Assembly (NCBI GenBank): GCA_022661535.1
Contig: JAKULF010000007.1
Coordinates: 1,922,001-1,986,000, forward strand
DNA: 64,000 bases
Direction: 5' to 3'
Source of the DNA: Eutypa lata
Lineage: Eukaryota > Ascomycota > Sordariomycetes > Xylariales > Diatrypaceae
A program made the position numbers and the translations under genes. The notes below the pieces were generated by a model that saw only the letters and a list, made by a program, of their open reading frames with translations, ran no database searches and was not told the DNA's origin. This document shows, piece by piece, positions 12,101 through 22,368 of the stretch; positions within the stretch are counted from its first letter, which is position 1; every line of letters starts with the position of its first letter.

Positions 12101-15100
12101 AGGAAGTCACGATAATGGCAACCTTTCAGAATCCGCGCGGACCATTCTGGAACCAATTCTCACAAAATTTGAGCACATCCGTACGTGCGATACTGCTGAG
12201 AATAGCCTCTTCTTATCGGGAGATCTGTTCTTATTCAAAGACCCGAGCAAGTCATACAGCCCAGACAAGGACAGTTATGTAGTTGCTAAGGACTGCCGCC
12301 TTCTCGAAGGCCATGAGCATCGAGATACCCTAATCAGGTTTCGCCCGGACCACAATTTTACGAAGCTTCCCTTTAATAAGGAGCATACTGTGTTTGCTAC
12401 TATCGAAGGCTGGTGGTTGAAAGAGGAAGAGGTCTAGTCAACCTCGACGTCGCATCAACTCGGGAAACTACCTAACCGCAGCGTCAGTATTGGTCATGTT
12501 ACTGAGAAGCTCTGGATTCTAAGAGATACCAGCATCACGATAAAGAAGCCTAATCACCAACCGCAGGTCCTTTCACAGTTCCGGTTCGCCTTGATGCCAC
12601 AAGGCAAGCGACAACAGCTTCTCGCATCTGTTAGGCAAGGCATGCCATTGCGGGAATGGTTCACGGTGCCAAAGGCAGAATATCGGTGCTTATTTAGCAT
12701 CATCGCACCGTACAACACAAAACTAGCGACGAAGCTCAGAAGCACCAGTTTCCAACTAGCCTACAGCTCCTGTGACAAATGCTCTCTTCAGAAGCCCGCG
12801 GTATGGTGGCTTATGCAGAACAACCATGCTGTTCCATACGAGTCTCCTACAGAGATGAAACAATTCGAGAAACGCCTTACAGAACGTCGCCTTCCATTTG
12901 ACGTCCTGGTGAAAATTGATCCAGATTCCGATGATTCGCAACGAGTCAGTGTGAGATACTTGTTTTACCCTGATATGCTTGCTCATCAAGCATCCACTCA
13001 TCTTCCAAGTATTGGTGCTGCTTTGAACATCGATACGAATGAGCTTGCTATCAGCCAGGGCGCGGAGATGCAAGTCCAAATTGCCGTGGATCTCAAATAT
13101 GGTTTCAAACCATTCAAAAATTGCATTGTTTCGCTGAACGAAAAGATTAAGGCTTCTACCAACGGAGCTTCAACTAATGAGACTTCGGCGAGTGAGGTTT
13201 CGACCAGTGAGGCTTCAACTGGTGAGGCTTCAACTGGTGAGGCTTCAACTGGTGAGGCTTCGACCGTTAAGGAGTCCGATACTTATCTCGACCCACAAGG
13301 AATAGAACTTGGCTCATTGCAGCAGCCCTCTGGTTTCCATGGGCAGCTCAGCCCCTTGCAAGTGCAATCCCTCCGAGACTGGCTCGACCGTGAGTACAAG
13401 CCTAAGCCATTTATCGAGATTGAGACTGAGGAATCTATCCAACCCCATCTCAATATTCGACTTGTTGGTCGTGCCGAGCGCACCGTCAACTGCCGAGGTG
13501 GCGTAATAGCTGATGATGTCGGTTACGGCAAGACGGTCGTCTCGCTTGCCTTGATGCAGTTTCAAGAGAAATTTGATTCTGGCCCATCCATCGAGCAACG
13601 GATGAAGATGACTAAATCCTGTATACACGTGAAAGCTACTCTGGTCATTTCACCCCCTCATCTCGTAGCTCAATGGAAATCAGAGGCAGCAAAATTCCGT
13701 GGCATTAAAATCAAGCCCGATATTCTCATTCTCAACAAGTTTGCTGACCTTCAGCTCATCACTGCTGCCGATATCGAGGCTTCCAAGATCATCATCGCGA
13801 ATGAGGATCTTTTCGCAAGCCAGAATTATCGTGTACAGCTCGGTAAATACTCTTGCAGAGGAGGCTATATAAACCCCAAAGACACAGGGAGCCGAAGAGC
13901 ACAAGAGTGGTACGAAAGTGTGCTAGTTGATCTCGATCGCCATATCGAGAAGTATTTGCATGCATCTGCTAAGAAGCAAAGTCAGAGTGCTGCCATCTTT
14001 AGAGATCAAGCCTGGGAAATCAAATCTGAAAAGGAGAAATACGAAAAGGCGAGATCGGATCTTCAGGCACAACTTGATGAGGCTACAAGGTCAAGGTCTC
14101 AGTGGAAGAACATGACCCAGAAAGATGGGCAGGATGAACAAAATGAAGGGCAGAATGAAGGGAAGGGCAAAGGGAGGACTTCGAAAGGAAAGCCAATACC
14201 CACTGGTGCACCTCTGGATCACAACAAACTGTTCTACAGAGATGTCCCTCTTCTCGAGTACTTCAGCTTTGCTCGTGTCGTGTATGATGAGTTCTCTTAC
14301 GAGAACCCGACGGCAGCCTTATTTGTCAGCAAAGTCCGAGCTCGGTCCAAATGGGTTCTCTCGGCAACACCACCAACGAGAGACCTCGCAGCTGTCTGTA
14401 AAACTGCTTCTCTTCTTGGAATTCACGTGGCTCGACCTTTAGAGCAACGGCTTGGACTACCTCTGATCACCGTCGGACCTCCATTATCTGCGCAGACATC
14501 CGCTGAGAAGGTGCTCTCTTATGGCAAAGTTCAGTCAGACCAAGATGTCCGTGGGAGGCAGAAACAAGGAGAGACATTCCTTAGACACTTTTCAAGTACC
14601 AACCCTGTCGACAAGGAATACTTTGGCGAGCTGTCTATTGAAGAAAACGTTATTGTCACTTCAACGACGAACACTGAGTCCATATTCTACTTGTACGCGC
14701 AGCATGTGCTCCACAATGTGGCTCTTGACTCCGATACGCTGTCAAAAGCGAGTCGCTTGTTCTTACCCAAGATTGACGATCGGAAGGGTATGAATGGATA
14801 CAGTGCTTCGGGCTATCATTTGGCTCTAGCCGCATCCTGCTGTCCGCCAAACGGTAAAAATAGCGAGTCCAGCATTGTGAGCACGCACCAGAAGCTACTG
14901 GATGAAGCGCAGCACGAGCTAAAGAAGTACTTCGACAAAGCGATCTGGCTGTGTCGCCGTGTTACTAAAGCCGAAGGCCTTAGTAGCCAAGTACACGAGA
15001 TCGTCAAAGACTTCTATGTTCTTGTCGACGGCCTGTGGGAAGGTGAAGACTTCAAAAACCTTTACGGCCATGAAGCCTTTCAATTCATATTCGAATCGGT

Positions 15101-16934
15101 GTTCCCGGGCCATTCAACGGTGGGAAGTGTTGAGGGCGCAACCTGCCAGGGGTTGCGCTTCAAACGGGGCGCCAGATTGGTTGAGGAGTTGTACAAGGTG
15201 AGGCGTTCAAATTGGCCGGAGTACTTTTACACGACAGCCACCGATGTAAAGAGCATGAAGGAGGACGAAATTGCTTCTTTAGCGGACGATATCCAAAACG
15301 AAGCTGGTTTTCTGAAAAATGGAGTGCCAAAGCAAACAACAAAGCTTGATGAATCTCGCGTTCTTATCGAAGCATTGGACACCTCATTGAATCAGGCTCG
15401 GAGCGAACGTCCATTTCAAGTTGACGAGGCTCTTCGTCATCTGGGGTCATTGAGAACCTCCATTGAACCTGCCCTAAACCAGACGCCGGTATCATGCAAC
15501 GACCCTCGTGGCAAGCTGAGCTGTTATGTTGACAGGATCAAACCCAAGGAGGTTGATTATAAGAATAGCGTTTTCGATGACACCTACCCACAGCAGACAA
15601 TTGCTCAGCTTAATTCCCAAAGAGAGTTACGAGGTATGAGGACTACAACTGGTAGAAAAGCCGACATTGTGGAAAAGCTCCGTCGGGATGATGATGGGAC
15701 ATTGGAGAATGAAGCTTATGTTGAGGGTAAATTCGTCCCTCTACGTAAGCGGATTTTTCCACGTTTAGACCTCAAGTACTCAAAGCGCAACGCCACCATC
15801 ACGGCGTCTCACGACGACTTCGTTATGACTACGGACGGATTGGACGTGGCAATTTCTCATGCGATCGAGATGATGAGACAAAAGAAGATTGTGGAAACTC
15901 TTGTGAATCCAAACCAAGCCTCCTGTCGCACCTGTGGCAGCTCATCAAACCTGCACTTAGTTTACAAGTGCGGCCATGTCCTCTGTGAAAAACATCTCCG
16001 AGGCTGGGAGTGGTGTGGCGAGTCTGGAGCCAAACAGTCACATGCCAGTCTTACACCCTCTCAGTGCCCCTGCATCCTTGAAGAAGGGGCCATCCCATTT
16101 TCGAAGCTCAGAAGCCAAGATCGAGTACTGGATCACAGTCATGCCGGATTGCGAGTGCCATCAAAGAAAGTACAGGCTGGCGCCGGACTTAGTAGCAAAT
16201 CTGCTATGATCATTAACACCATCTTGTGTACTCCCGAGGACGAGGGTGTTATCTTATTTGCGCAGTACTCAGAGCATTATAAGGAGCTTGAGATAGCTCT
16301 GAGGAAATGTGAGATCAACTATACAGCAGATCCCCAGAAAGTCGTTAGAGACTCGTCCAACAAATCCAAAATCAAGGTGTTGCTTCTCATGCTCGAGTCG
16401 AGCGAATCTGCAGGCACGAACCTGCAATACTTCGCCAATCATGTCATGTTCGCAAGTCCTCTCAACAAAGACTTGCAGGAGACCTACGATAGTCTAATGA
16501 AGCAGGCAAGGGGCCGATGTGTGCGATTCGGGCAAAAGAAGCAAGTCAAACTCTACCATTTCGTAACCGAGTTCACTATCGAAGTAGACATGCTAGAGCT
16601 GCGTCAACAGAAGTCTATACTCGTCAAGCCCGGTCAAGCAATTGGCGTGTTCAAAGACAACAAACCCAAGGAAGAGGCTTCAGCTAGAGGCTGCTCTGAC
16701 TCGAAAACGCTTGGTGCTACCGGATGTCAGACCAAGACCTGCGACGAAGAAGGAGATGCGATCATGGAGGGCACCAACGAGAATAAGACATCCAGATCTT
16801 CTTCCTCATCCCCTGACCTCAACAGCGATGCCTACAAGGGCATGGAACGTGTTGATTCGTTCCTGAACTCCGGAGAAGTTTGGCGTGCTATGAACGAAAG
16901 AAACTGGCTTACGACTGTCGGCTTATCACGTTAA
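9163..16934 (+). CDS. DNMT5: DNMT5-type cytosine-C5 DNA methyltransferase with RING and SNF2 ATPase (in-frame TAG inside)
   Basis: DNMT5 enzymes are nuclear, ATP-dependent maintenance methyltransferases acting on hemimethylated CpG (known from Cryptococcus). Exon 1 is 9163-10007, the intron 10008-10063 (GTATGT, TACTAAC, TATAG), and exon 2 is 10064-16934, 2572 codons in all. Order of parts: Lys/Pro/Ala-rich basic tail (~75-130); methyltransferase with CSGTDAPIF (~211), the PC catalytic motif in GTPCVDFS (~303), LENV (~390), QTRTRH (~428) and GNAMTVTVVG (~656); a CxC/CxxC zinc cluster (~744-772); SNF2 part with ADDVGYGKT (~1432), YDEF in the DEAH position (~1689) and LSATPPT (~1712); RING-like CRTC...CGHVLC (~2232-2285); helicase C-lobe ending QARGRCVRFGQKK (~2428). 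A TAG at 12435 interrupts the frame between the two halves, yet the frame stays open on both sides. The gene is therefore spliced there, mutated or recoded. Identification is firm; integrity is not. Confidence 0.93.
9418..9545 (+). repeat. 15-nt coding repeat, Lys-Pro-Ala/Ser-Ala-Thr/Pro
   Basis: Imperfect tandem copies of a 15-nt unit of the type AAGCCTGCTGCAACC, inside exon 1 of the DNMT5 gene. They encode a run of K-P-(A/S)-A-(T/P) pentapeptides. The product is a flexible basic tail like that of linker histones, plausibly binding DNA. Confidence 0.75.
12435..12437 (+). other. In-frame TAG splitting the DNMT5 reading frame
   Basis: The methyltransferase frame ends ...LKEEEV then TAG. The following 51 codons up to the ATG at 12591 are open in the same frame (codon positions 0 mod 3 on both sides) and run directly into the 1447-codon ATPase half. 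There is no frameshift. An intron covering the TAG must be a multiple of three. Possible GT-AG pairs that fit are 12413-12487 (75 nt), 12416-12487 (72 nt), 12392-12487 (96 nt) and 12432-12506 (75 nt). A CTAAC at about 12472-12476 is well placed for an acceptor at 12487, but none of the donors is strong. Otherwise this is a nonsense mutation, a read-through site or a sequence error. Confidence 0.8.
13150..13265 (+). repeat. 15-nt coding repeat, (Glu-Ala-Ser-Thr-Gly)n, in DNMT5
   Basis: About seven imperfect copies of a 15-nt unit; the last three (ACTGGTGAGGCTTCA type) are almost identical, pointing to recent slippage. They encode an acidic Ser/Thr linker just before the SNF2 domain. Like the N-terminal repeat of the same gene, the period is 15 nt, so copy-number change keeps the frame. 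Confidence 0.8.
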
Positions 16935-16960
16935 GTGATCTTCTACCAAGCTTCTGAGAA

Positions 16961-17018
16961 GTAAGTTTCATATCTCCCCCAAGAGTGATGAGAAGACATG
17001 TCGCTAACTTTCATCTAG
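16961..17018 (+). other. Probable intron in the 3' untranslated region of DNMT5
   Basis: Twenty-six bases after the TAA stop lies a textbook fungal intron: GTAAGT donor, GCTAAC branch site and TCATCTAG acceptor, 58 nt long. It cannot extend the protein in a sensible frame, so it would be spliced in the 3' UTR. The junction lies under 50 nt from the stop, so nonsense-mediated decay is not expected. This rests on splice signals only. Confidence 0.45.
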
Positions 17019-17621
17019 GCTTTTTTTACATGATTGGACGGGGGGATGACGGGGAGATGCATATTGCTATTGTTGTTACGAGTATGGAAGGATTGTGTGC
17101 TTTTGCAAGGGAATTTGATGATTTGCGCGACCAGAGCCTAGTTAGTGAGTGGCTTGGATGTTGCGTGGTATGTGTCTAATGTCTAATGTGGCTTTGTCTG
17201 CTGTGCTGATCTCTCAGCACGAGGTCGGAAAGAGATCTGGTTCACGATAGTTTGTTTTCGTGGAGCCCTGCTGCTATCATCAAGCTTGTGGAGAAGATCT
17301 CGATATCGGAATCAACCTCCCGTCTTGCGCAGTGGTCTCGAACCAGAGTCTCAAGGAAAAACCTCTCTCTCTCTCTGTATTGTTGTTTGCTACTTTCCTA
17401 TTAGTCAGATAAAAATTTCGGTGGTAATGAAACGGTGTTAACCCAGACTTCCAACTCTTTTATTCAGCTGTGATATGTAGTTAAGTGTGTCAATCAAATT
17501 TGCGTGCTGTGGCATCGAACAGCAAACATATCACCCCACGAGGGACACATGATGAATGATCCCTCACTAACATTGAGATGATTGTTTATTTAGTAAACTA
17601 ACTAGATGCATGCATCCACAC
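17019..17621. other. Shared 3' region of two convergent genes
   Basis: This is the 600 bp between the DNMT5 3' end and the 3' end of the convergent ureidoglycolate lyase gene. It should contain both polyadenylation regions. A 65-codon open frame at 16985-17179 overlaps the presumed UTR intron and has no recognisable product. Nothing else is seen. Confidence 0.5.
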
Positions 17622-18106
17622 CTACAACTTTGACAGTGTCGCCGATTTATTATGATTATCGTCATCAGCAGCAGCAGGTATTCGAACCCAGATTCCCGAG
17701 CTATCATCATGGTCTTCTCCTTCTCCCCCACTCCTAGTGCTATCCCTACTACTACTACCACCACTACCACCACGGTTGCTGCCACCGTCATTCCTCTTCC
17801 TCCTCAGCACCACCTCCTGACAATCCTCCACATCAACGCCGTTCGCGAACTGCGTGACCACGAAATCGATCGCCGACCCCGCCGGCCCCAGCACCACCAT
17901 CGGCGCGTGCCACGTCCCCGCCCCGTACGTGACGGCCTGGTTCCCCGCCGCCACGAACGCGCGCAGGCCGCGCAGATCCGGCCATCCCCTCTTAAGTAGG
18001 TCAGGACCGTTCCCACCCTCGCTCTCTCCTTCTTCCCCCCCACCAGGCAGAAACGCATCATCATTGGAGTCGGCACTGTCGAAGACCGTGTCGGGCGATG
18101 ATGTTA

Positions 18107-18138
<32 letters not shown>

Positions 18139-18641
18139 GGTATGCTCGGCGCCACGATGACGACGTACCGCCGCGTGCTGCTCGGATCGACGCCGAGAGG
18201 GCAGAACGTCTGCGTTGTGAAGGGGTGCCGCTCTAGGATCTTGACTTCGAAGAATCCTCCCCCACTCCCACCCCCCTTCTCCTCTCCATTCTCGCCTCCA
18301 CCACCCCCCGCTTCCCGCAGCTCCCGCGCCCCGGACACAAACATAGTGAGGCGCGGCGTGGCGGGGGTGGACGACCCTGCTGCTGCTGCTGCTGCTGCTG
18401 CGGGGTACAGGTTCCGCACGGCACCCAGATCCCGGTACTGGATAGCGGAGCCCTGATTCGCGGACTTGGCGTTGCAGGGCAGCGTCGCAGCAACGGCCGG
18501 CGACGGCGTGTTGTGCGGTAGGTTCTCCGGAGCCGGGTTGCTCACCACGGAGCCGAAGGGCGCGAATGCCTCCCGGGTTAGGGGCGTGGCGGTCACGGGA
18601 GGGAGGGGGCGGCCCTTGATTTGTAGGGTTTGGATTATCAT
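17622..18641 (-). CDS. DAL3: Ureidoglycolate lyase (DAL3/AllA family)
   Basis: Ureidoglycolate lyase releases urea and glyoxylate from ureidoglycolate, the last specific step of allantoin (purine nitrogen) breakdown. It is a single exon of 339 residues. Family features: ATPLTREAFAPFGSVVSN at the N-terminus, PRLTMFVSGARELR then FFEVKILERHPFTTQTFCPLG in the middle, and GNQAVTYGAGTWHAPMVVLG followed by IDFVVTQFANG near residue 260. This matches the family cupin-like core. The protein is longer than usual because of low-complexity insertions: an eight-Ala run, Gly/Glu-rich and Pro/Ser-rich stretches between core strands, and a ~60-residue Ser/Gly/Asp C-terminal tail. No other allantoin genes are nearby. 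Convergent with DNMT5. Function is likely but unproven because of the insertions. Confidence 0.88.
18377..18400. repeat. (CTG)8 trinucleotide repeat in the lyase gene
   Basis: Eight perfect CTG units on the plus strand, read on the minus strand in the GCA frame as an eight-alanine run in ureidoglycolate lyase. It is likely length-polymorphic between strains. Confidence 0.9.
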
Positions 18642-20399
18642 TGTTGTTACTATGTAGTTATGCGGATATAAAATTATTGATTATTAATGATTGCTGGGAA
18701 GGATTCTCGGACCGGAAGGGGAAGAGCTCGATGGGCGGGCGGATCGGAGGGAGAGGACTGCTTCCGGTCTTGATGATTGATGATCTGCGAGATGTGGTCA
18801 GTGGAGGTCTAGTGCTAATTCGGTGGGGAGCTAAGTAACTACTGTGTTGTTAAAATCTGTTAGTTCCATCATCTGGAATTGGTGGCTAGCGTATCAGATA
18901 TTAACAGCAGTTAAGCTTCAACTGCTAGCTCTAGGTGGGGTCTCATACAATTAAATGGGGACGTTCCAACGTCTCTTTGTGTGTTTTGCTTCTTGGAAAC
19001 CCTCAACCACCTACTTCGTATGCTGTTCTGGCTGTATAAAATAGTCGTAGACTAAGGCAAAGTGAATATCACGGTATATCAGCAAGTAATCATTCACTGT
19101 TACTACCTTCCTTTTGTACCAGTTGATTCGCTACCTTCCCGTATTGTCTCCATTCTCTGTTCCATCCACGACTTCTCTATTGTCTCTCAAGGCTAGCTTC
19201 AGGTGCGAGAGGGACACTAAATAATAGCAACACGAACAATAGCCTTTCTTGTAGATATTCATTGAAAAGTAGCCTGTGGGTTGCAGAGTTATCGACACGA
19301 TAGTAACTAGCAAGATAACCACTGATGAGGTGACTGATCTCCTTATAATATCATGGGCCACTTAGCTTATTGTTGATGGTTAGACTATAGGTGTACTTGT
19401 AATCAATCCATAGACACCTTTAAGTCGACATGTTTAGATCGGTCTATAAATGCAATCTAGAGACCAATAGACACACACCGTATCTGCTCAAACTTCAAGT
19501 TCATAGCCCCGTTATCATTATCTAAAATGTGCCTCGCCCACGTAAACTCCATGGTACGTACCCCTAAAGGGGTTTGTGTTAATATGTATTCAATGTCCCC
19601 TAGATAAACCATACATGTGCAAGGAGGGTCTATTTATTGAATGTAGTAGTGTGAAGGTCCCAGGGTAAAACTACTCAAATCAATCCTAGCGTGGGTACCC
19701 GTGAAGGGCCGACACCCTGACACCTTGACCAGGTTGGCAGGTTGATGATGCTTCAAGGACGGCACGGACTCGCTTAGAATCTAGTGGCTAGAAACTACTT
19801 GCAAACAAATACTAAGTGACCTGGTTCTGATAAGATAGGATTAGGTAACAGGGGGAGGGGTAGAGCAACGATAGAGATTCATATCTAGTCATACCTTGAA
19901 GGTAGCTACGTACGCATACAAGTCTCTCGGATGTGAAGATCACGGAAAGAAGCGCATTGCACTAAACATATGCCTCGTTGCACTGGTTAACTTTGTTGTT
20001 GAACACCAATTTCGGAATGGGAGAAATTGGCCCTTCCATAGACGCAAGGTATCTAGGTAGGTGGTACCTCAAAAACTAGATTAGTCTACTATCATGTTTT
20101 CCATCTCAAGTAGCAAACGACCAAAATTTTCCGGCAAATCAAACTAGTCACTTGACCTAATCATATCAATCTCACAATCCAGTGTCTAGCTACCTTAGAT
20201 ACCTAGATGAATGTTTACCTAGGCAGCAACCTAATCACCGGGATACTCCTTGTGACCGTTTCGTTTTCCAATCATACCACAAGTCACCCTGGTGATTGCG
20301 AAAGAAGAAAAAAAGGAAAAAAAAAAAACCTTTCACGTGGGCACCAACTACGCTCAACTTGGTCACGCGGCGCCCTATTACCCGAGTAACTAGGCAAAC
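18642..20399. other. Intergenic spacer between divergent genes, no gene seen
   Basis: About 1.76 kb separating the ureidoglycolate lyase start from the start of the proline-rich gene, so it holds both promoters. It contains only short open frames with no protein features. A-rich tracts lie just before 20330 (AAAAAAGGAAAAAAAAAA type) close to the downstream gene. No GATA-factor cluster or other named site was established. Confidence 0.5.
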
Positions 20400-21365
20400 A
20401 TGAGCACGCGCAGCAATTCGAGCGAAGCGCGAGACATTCCTCCCCCAAACACCTTTCCCACCTACGGAACCAATCCAATGCCCTCGCCCATCACTCCTCC
20501 GCCTTCTGCACCGCATGCACCGCAACCACCGCAACCACCCTTTGTTGCCAACGCTGGAACACAAACGAATCGTCCTCACACGCCAGGTGTCGCCTTCTCG
20601 AGCAGAATAGAGATCAGAGGACCAGACGGTACTGCAACCTACGTCCCCATCCGTATTCCTACCGGTTCAGCAACGTCAACTACTAACTCAACCGGTGCGC
20701 AAGTCGGATCTGAAGGACCTCCTCACAGCCCGCCCAGAAACCCTCCCGTAACGACAGCAGCAGCAGCGGCTTCTCCTGGTGGTAGTCCGGCTCAACAATC
20801 ATCAGGAGCACCTCCGAACCCTCCTCGCGGTCCTCCTCCCAACGCTCCTCCCGGAGCTCCCCCTAGCGGTAGCGGCGGCGCACCAGGTCCAAACTTTGGG
20901 ATTCCTGCCCCTGTCGCGAACATGAACCAGTGAGAGCCAAACTCCCTTTTTATCTATTCATGTCTTCCACCAGACCCTCGTTTACTAACTGTTGTCGCAG
21001 AGCCACTTTCGTCATGCCGGGTCAGCAGCCCTTCCTTTGGGTGAACCCCCCTGTGGTGTCTTCTTCGACGCCTGCGTGTAAGTCAACTATTATTTACGTT
21101 GCAATATTGATTACAACGAAACGAGTGCCTGGTGTAAAAATAAAAATAAAACAATGAATGGTATTGTCGGAGTAATTGACTAACCTACCAACCAGGCCCA
21201 GGTTACCGCTCGACCCAGCAGTCCCCTTACTGGACTAATACGTCGTACTGGCTCAACAACCCGCCTCAGCAGCCTCAACAGTACGTGTATGTGGCAGGCT
21301 ACCCGACGACCTACGCTTATGTGCCAGCGGCTTATGAGGCACCCGTAGGTTACTACTACGTTTGA
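20400..21365 (+). CDS. Proline-rich protein of unknown function (3 exons)
   Basis: Exons 20400-20929, 21001-21077 and 21196-21365 close in phase to 258 residues. Donors are GTGAGA and GTAAGT; acceptors follow TTTACTAACT and GACTAACC branch-like words. The N-terminal two thirds are disordered and rich in Pro, Ser, Ala and Gly, with runs such as PPNPPRGPPPNAPPGAPP. A short ordered-looking segment, FSSRIEIRGPDGTATYVPI, lies near residue 70. The third exon encodes a Tyr/Pro/Gln-rich tail ending in YYYV. There is no signal peptide, transmembrane segment or known domain. Composition suggests a low-complexity scaffold or RNA-associated protein, but that is a guess. The splice signals and shared frame make a real gene likely. 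Confidence 0.7.
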
Positions 21366-22368
21366 ACAGATGCCGGGACAGTCAGCGCTTCACCACCGTT
21401 GAGTTAGTTGGGAGCTAGCTAAGTGTATCAAGACACAGCACTGTATGCTTTTCGCTCAAGGGAAGGAAATCATCAGATGAAATGCGAGGGGCAGACGCAA
21501 ATGATAGCGTCCTTGTCTTCTACATATAGGAAGCGTGCTGATGATGATAGCTGGGAGAGGTCCAATTAGGTCCTATGATTGCAATTTAGTTGCTTGCTTT
21601 GATGCAAGACATGAATGGAATGAAACGTTCTGCAATTTGACCAATGTTTTGTGTTCTTGTCCCACCTGCAGTGTGCAAGTCGTACTCTACTTTCGTCGTG
21701 GTATTCACCAAGCATTAGCAGTACAAACTATTTAGGCGAGATTGACAGGATTTAGCTATGAATCACCAAGTGTTACCTTCTCCATGGTGAGTAAAGACGA
21801 TAAGGAGATTTATAATGGAAATTGAGATCCCCAGAAAAATTAACCGGGCTGCCGGGGCGTATCGTCCGTCGTCAAATTAAGTGATACGGCAACAATCTGT
21901 CGAGATCTCAAATCCGAATATGGAAGGTTTAGCCAATAAGAATCAATGATTATCTGAGAGTTACAGTCCAATGTCATATTGAAATTCCTCTAACTATTGA
22001 ATATTTGAACGATAGGGTTTTATTTCTTCTTTAAACAAAGCTTAACTTATTGTACATAAGTTATGTACGAAGTATGTGAGGCGTCAAGTAATTATTACGG
22101 TAATGACTTGCGGGGGCTTGCTGGTGCTATTCCAACACTAACTTGGACTGATCCTAGTAGTTATGTCTTGGCCTTGAGGCTGAGCAGCAGCAGAGTTGCC
22201 TAACCTTGCTCCCCCCGCCACTCTCCAGCAAGCTCGCTCGTTCCGCCGCGGGAACCGTTAACAAAAGGAACTCCCGGTTTTCAACTGTCTCACTAGTAAA
22301 AGTTGCAAGCGTTTTTTGTTGTTGTTTGTTAGGCGGCATGCAAAGACCGACGACGCTAACAATCTACA
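21366..22368. other. Intergenic spacer, no gene seen
   Basis: One kilobase between two plus-strand genes: the 3' end of the proline-rich gene, then the presumed promoter of the DHA2 transporter. It is AT-rich around 21800-22110. No RNA gene, repeat or convincing open frame was seen. Confidence 0.5.

Noticed and set aside
12591..16934. A separate SNF2 helicase gene starting at the ATG 12591
   Set aside because: The frame is continuous with the upstream methyltransferase frame except for one TAG, and the domain order matches single-chain DNMT5.
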